A stretch of DNA of 64,000 nt from an uncultured Rhizobiaceae bacterium (GTDB lineage Bacteria; Pseudomonadota; Alphaproteobacteria; Rhizobiales; Rhizobiaceae). Shown here one piece after another: positions 60,327 through 64,000 of the stretch; positions within the stretch are counted from its first letter, which is position 1, and each line of letters begins with the position of its first letter. Location of the stretch: NCBI GenBank assembly GCA_951813045.1, contig CATOTF010000002.1, forward strand, positions 2,480,001 through 2,544,000, in the 5' to 3' direction. The position numbers were made by a program, and so were the translations under genes. The notes beneath the pieces are model-generated. The model ran no database searches. It had not been told where the DNA came from and saw only the letters and a list, made by a program, of their open reading frames with translations.

Positions 60327-60414
60327 TGGTGCGGCCGAGAAGACTCGAACTTCCACGGGATACTATCCCACAGCGACCTCAACGCTGCGCGTCTACCAGT
60401 TCCGCCACGGCCGC
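60327..60414 (-). tRNA. tRNA-Leu (anticodon GAG)
   Basis: On the minus strand GCGGCCG at 60414 pairs with CGGCCGC, followed by ACCA (60330-60327), so CCA is encoded. The anticodon stem CAGCG/CGCTG holds the loop TTGAGGT, anticodon GAG (reads CUC/CUU). A long variable arm and the T-loop GTTCGAGTC are present, as expected for a leucine tRNA. Confidence 0.93.
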
Positions 60415-60599
60415 ACTTGCCTAGTCGAATGACTGGTTCGCGGCGGTGTAACAAAGCCTTTAACGGGATACAAGCACTAATGATCATGAATTGGCATTTG
60501 CCCGAAATCAATCGGCAACTAATTCGAATTGCGCTTATTTGTCCTCACGAACGAGCGAAATTGTAATCTCTAGTACCAACGGTGGGAGTTTCTATCCTA

Positions 60600-61740
60600 T
60601 TATTGATGAGCCCATTCCCTCCTTCCAATTGATGTAATTGTGTTGAGTTTACAGGCCAAAGCATTCCAAGCGTCGCAGGCTGAATCAACGGTAGTGGTAT
60701 AGTGTTTAATACGCGGTTGTAGGGGTGATTGGAGCACAGAAACTGCCAGACACACTCGACTGGGTTCAGCTCTGGCGGCTTCGATGGCAGATGGATGATG
60801 GTCAGGTTCTTCGGGAAGACTAGCTATTCGGTGTTGTGCCAATGTGCGTATAATCTAAGTTGGCCATTAGTACGACAGCATGAGCCTTGCAGCCGACATT
60901 TTTGCTGAACTCTTCGAGGTCCAATTGCATCACCTTGGTCTTGTCCATGAGCAGAACCAGTGCTGCTCCGATGCCACGTTTGCGACAGATGGCGCCAACG
61001 AGTAGGTATCGTCATATCGTTAATCAGCGGGCAGCCGTAGTTAGGTACCTCTTTTCGCCCGGATGCTGGCCAGGTCGTTTGCTGGGAATTTGGCCCATCC
61101 AATCAATTCCTTTTCCTGCTTACTTTGCCCAATCGTCGCCTCATCCTGGAACCAAATCTCGGCCGGTGTTTCCTCCGATAGATCGGCTTTGTGTGCAGTC
61201 AGGGTGCCGGCGAATTTTTGAAGGCCGCGATTAGGTGGGCGTCCTGCTCAGGGTGTTGTGGACGGCCGGAGAAGTTGAGAAAGCCGAACCCTGCCAGATA
61301 ACTTGACATCACGCGCTTCGAACATTCGATGTCAAAGCGTCCCTTTATAACACGAACGAGACCGATCCGTCGCCATTGAACCACACCCTCAACCTCCCAG
61401 TTCGGACCAGTCTCGACAATTCGCGACAGACCCCGGATCTGCTCATCGTTAAACAATCACAGACGCCCAAAACCCTTTGTGTTCATCAATCCATCCAGCC
61501 CCAGGCCGTTGAAACAATGCGCCAAATCACACAACGTTTACCGACGTTTAGTTATGACCATCCCACCAACTTGCGCCACCTTTGTTCGGTGCATGCCATC
61601 ATAAAGAGCAGAAAGTGCAAACCGTCGCCGTATCTGGCGATTGACGCTACATCGCTTGGCAACCCGCGAAGATCGGAAACAGAAGTATCACTGCGAAGTG
61701 GAATAGATGACCCGACAGCAAATCTCCTTCACCACACGGA
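60600..61740 (-). pseudogene. Decayed IS630-family transposase
   Basis: Pieces of one protein lie in different frames on the minus strand. The start includes an HTH-like part (about 61740-61470) and the segment IRGLSRIVETGPNWEVEGVV, then RPQHPEQDAHLIAAFKN (61456-61199). The catalytic region follows with WFQDEATIGQ in another frame (about 61150), then NPVECVWQFL and the end HYTTTVDSACDAWNAL, then TSIGRREWAH (to 60600). At least three frameshifts or stops separate them. It is an old, inactive element. Confidence 0.8.
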
Positions 61741-61911
61741 ATCACAATAATATTGATTTGGGAATCTAAACAGAGTCCGAAAATCCTGCCGCTGGTATTA
61801 TTGGCCCGCAAGTCAAGAACTCAAGTGTGTCAAAATGAATCCTGCAAAACGAAACGAGCTGCAAACCGAATTTTGCTTGAATCCCCCCTGCCCCCGCGCT
61901 TATGAAGTCCT

Positions 61912-62622
61912 ATGGCTATTCCCCGAAATGCATTGGATTCAGATTTTTTTTTGCATCAGAACTCAAGTTTAGTCGAGTGGCGGGTGCAACAGGGCCTGAC
62001 GGAATATGCCGATGCGTTAACATGGATGGAAACCCGTGCTGGGTTAGTGGCTCAAGGCCGTGCGGGCGAGTGTGTTTGGCTGGTGGAACACCCACCTCTT
62101 TATACAGCTGGCACCAGCGCCAAAGAACAAGACCTTGTTGATCCCAACCGTTTTCCGGTGTTTCAAACCGGACGCGGCGGGCAATACACCTATCACGGTC
62201 CGGGTCAGCGGGTCGCTTATGTCATCTTGGATCTAAAGCGCCGCAAACCGGACGTACGCGCATTTGTTGCCGCGCTTGAACGATGGATTATTCAAACCCT
62301 CGATGCGTTTAACATCCGCGCCGAGCGACGCGAAGACCGGGTCGGCGTTTGGGTGAAACGCCCTGTAAAAACGCTAGTGAACGGCGAAACGGCAGAAGAC
62401 AAAATTGCTGCTATCGGTATCCGTCTTCGCAAATGGGTGTCATTCCATGGTATATCGATCAATGTTAAACCGGACCTCGACCATTTTAATGGAATCATCC
62501 CCTGCGGCGTTCGAGAACATGGGGTAACAAGCCTTGTCGATCTGGGACTACCGGTCACGATGGATGACCTTGATCTTGCCCTCAAACATTCGTTTGAGGC
62601 GATCTTCGGCGGCACAGTTTAA
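61912..62622 (+). CDS. lipB: Octanoyltransferase LipB (lipoate biosynthesis)
   Basis: The 236-residue protein has the LipB marks [11 protein letters not shown] (60-70), [12 protein letters not shown] (88-99, His95), catalytic Lys164 in [17 protein letters not shown] and catalytic Cys198 in GIIPCGV. It moves octanoyl from ACP to lipoyl domains in the cytoplasm, and LipA then adds sulfur. The N-terminus is a little longer than average. It converges with the MocA gene, overlapping it by 4 bp. Confidence 0.95.
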   Translation: MAIPRNALDSDFFLHQNSSLVEWRVQQGLTEYADALTWMETRAGLVAQGRAGECVWLVEHPPLYTAGTSAKEQDLVDPNRFPVFQTGRGGQYTYHGPGQRVAYVILDLKRRKPDVRAFVAALERWIIQTLDAFNIRAERREDRVGVWVKRPVKTLVNGETAEDKIAAIGIRLRKWVSFHGISINVKPDLDHFNGIIPCGVREHGVTSLVDLGLPVTMDDLDLALKHSFEAIFGGTV

Positions 62623-63197
62623 TATTCAAATGCTTCACGTGTGTCGAAATCGCGCAGCGCGGCCTCGCCAATATCAACCAGCCGAATATTGTCAGCGTGG
62701 GTACGAACAATATTCTTCGCGCCAGTATCACCACTGACCCGGCGAAACTCCTTAAAATATATCTTTGAGAACAGGACGGGATTACCCACCCTGTCGCCTA
62801 ACGCCGCCATAACGATGGAACCGGTACCGGCATCTGAAAAAGCATCCAGCAAGATATTGATATGGTTAGATGTCACCAACGGCATGTCACCGAGCAGAAC
62901 CATCATGCCGTCACAAGCCTCACACGCCACCAGACCGGTTTTCAAACTGCTCGCCATGCCGGAGGCATAATCACCATTATGAGCAACAAGAGCTTCTGAG
63001 GGGATCATTTCCGTAACGCGGTCGGCCTCATGACCTGTGACGACGATTACCCGGCCCAAACGGCTATTCAGCGCAGCAGTTGCCACATGGGAAAGCATCG
63101 GGCGTCCACGCCATTCCATCAACAATTTATTGTCGTCCCCCATACGCGAAGACAAGCCAGCAGCGAGTATGACACCGGCGATATTCGGCACGCCCAT
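62619..63197 (-). CDS. MocA-type molybdopterin nucleotidyltransferase
   Basis: The 192-residue protein has the nucleotidyltransferase opening [28 protein letters not shown] (about 8-35), [19 protein letters not shown] (metal-binding Asp about 101) and GDTGAKNIV. MocA/MobA-type enzymes add CMP or GMP to the molybdopterin cofactor. Absence of the MobA GxRPGPLAG segment favours the MocA (CTP) side. It starts 5 bp after the preceding molybdopterin-binding gene. Confidence 0.85.
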   Translation of the reverse strand: MGVPNIAGVILAAGLSSRMGDDNKLLMEWRGRPMLSHVATAALNSRLGRVIVVTGHEADRVTEMIPSEALVAHNGDYASGMASSLKTGLVACEACDGMMVLLGDMPLVTSNHINILLDAFSDAGTGSIVMAALGDRVGNPVLFSKIYFKEFRRVSGDTGAKNIVRTHADNIRLVDIGEAALRDFDTREAFEY

Positions 63198-63202
63198 AGT
63201 GC

Positions 63203-64000
63203 TTACCCTTCGCGCGGTTGAGGGCGTGCTGTAATTTCCATCAACAGGCCGCCAACCCCCAGCCCCGAAATATAATCACCATCTACAGGCAACCCGCTAA
63301 TCTCACGCTGCAAAACCCAATCGAACCCGTTTTCAGCGGGGCTACGGGCACAGCCGGGGGCGCCAATAACGGTCTTGCCTTTATATTCACCGATCAACAG
63401 CAGATTTCCCGGATCAACCGGCATGCCAAAATAAGTGACCGATCCACCACATAGGCGAATAGCCTGCGGAATGACATCATCAATATCCGTTATTGCGGAC
63501 GCCCCAAAGACGATGATCAGATCGCAATCATCCGCACAATTCTCCATTGCTTCGCTAACGGTCTCTGCACGATGGGGAACGCGGTTTTCAAATCCGATAG
63601 AACTACCGGTGGGCTTTAATCGATCAGCTAGAGCTTTTGCTGTTTTGTCCATGACCGACGGTTTCAATGTCGGCAGCATTGTAACAATCAGGCCAATTTT
63701 GTGGGGTCGCGATGGCGACAATCCCAGCGCTTTTGATCTGCCCAATAGGTTTTGCGCGGCTTCAACATGGTCGAGATCAGCGGCAAACGGGATGATCTTT
63801 ACCGTGGCCACCATTCTTCCGGCTTCCACAAATATACCGTCATCCAAGGTTGCCAATGTGATTGCCGGTGTTATTTGATTCAAAACATTAACGACTTGCC
63901 GGTCCGCACAAAAAATACCGCTTACGTCACTGTAAAGATTCACTCTTCCGGTAAACGGTTCCGCCGCCCGCAACCCTTCTACCTCCAGGAGCGATGCAAG
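63203..64000 (-). CDS. Molybdopterin-binding protein (MoCF-domain), start outside the window
   Basis: The frame stays open to the window edge, so the N-terminus lies beyond 64000. Visible are PFTGRVNLYSDVSGIF, then the MoCF (MoaB/MogA-like) domain: IGLIVTMLPTLKPSVMDKTAKALADRL, VPHRAETVSEAM, CDLIIVFGASAITDIDDVIPQAI and FGMPVDPGNLLLIGEYKGKTVIGAPGCARSPAENGFDWVL. Such proteins often accompany mocA and are thought to act in cofactor transfer to molybdoenzymes. It is in an operon with the nucleotidyltransferase. Confidence 0.82.
   Translation of the reverse strand, partial: LASLLEVEGLRAAEPFTGRVNLYSDVSGIFCADRQVVNVLNQITPAITLATLDDGIFVEAGRMVATVKIIPFAADLDHVEAAQNLLGRSKALGLSPSRPHKIGLIVTMLPTLKPSVMDKTAKALADRLKPTGSSIGFENRVPHRAETVSEAMENCADDCDLIIVFGASAITDIDDVIPQAIRLCGGSVTYFGMPVDPGNLLLIGEYKGKTVIGAPGCARSPAENGFDWVLQREISGLPVDGDYISGLGVGGLLMEITARPQPREG

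Noticed and set aside
60312-60432. C-terminal extension of the recombinase frame into AAEKTRTSTG
   Set aside because: This translation is the antisense of tRNA-Leu, a common false coding signal.

Overview
The window is alphaproteobacterial chromosomal DNA with roughly balanced base composition and many insertion sequences. A Hyphomicrobiales-like host is an inference from gene order and protein style (the DUF3305/DUF3306/DUF6352/DUF6505/DUF6494 set around a formate dehydrogenase, a FrcABC-like sugar ABC system, a rhizobial-type SHMT-like gene). No rRNA or other genus-level marker is present.

Layout. (1) 1-11.5 kb: the end of a purine permease, a ketopantoate-reductase-like gene, a secreted ankyrin protein, and an 8-kb gene for a giant secreted repeat protein that is split by one extra T in a T7 run. 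The gene after it is cut off by an IS. (2) 11.5-13.7 kb: a truncated IS3-family element (called IS-A here) joined to a complete second IS3-family element (IS-B). (3) 13.8-32.9 kb: a formate oxidation island. It has a c-type cytochrome, a tungstate ABC importer (tupBCA), DUF3144/3306/3305 proteins, a large ferredoxin-like protein, and a long minus-strand operon. In transcription order that operon encodes Mrp, a TorD-type chaperone, a Tat-signal small protein, FDH alpha, beta and gamma, a WD40-cytochrome c fusion, a 44-residue membrane peptide, a trypsin-like protease, DUF6494, a biotin/lipoate-ligase-fold protein without its active-site residues, DUF6505, DUF6352 and a small membrane protein. 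Tungstate uptake, cofactor-enzyme maturation and periplasmic electron transfer fit together as one tungsten (or Mo) formate dehydrogenase module.

(4) 33-40.6 kb: an IS1111-group element, then a decaying operon with an SIS-domain gene carrying an in-frame TAG, a sugar ABC ATPase, a YhfX-like PLP protein, a permease, a binding protein and a stump of an SHMT-like gene. (5) 40.8-59.2 kb: an apparent 18.4-kb composite transposon. It is bounded by two nearly identical, inverted 1520-bp IS1182-family copies, with AGCT on both outer sides. Its cargo is a thioesterase, a GFA-type protein, a MATE exporter, an HxlR-regulated nitronate monooxygenase, a GST, an atypical SDR, a third IS1182 copy with a clean CCCT duplication, a DinJ-YafQ toxin-antitoxin pair, and a plasmid-like ParB/methyltransferase block broken by IS-A and IS-B. 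(6) 59.2-61.9 kb: a deleted serine recombinase remnant abutting tRNA-Leu(GAG), then a decayed IS630 transposase. (7) 61.9-64 kb: lipB, a MocA-type molybdopterin nucleotidyltransferase and a molybdopterin-binding protein that runs off the window.

The most interesting signals are the conserved but poorly understood accessory set of the formate dehydrogenase island, the possibly phase-variable giant surface protein, and the composite transposon with matching outer and inner flanks.
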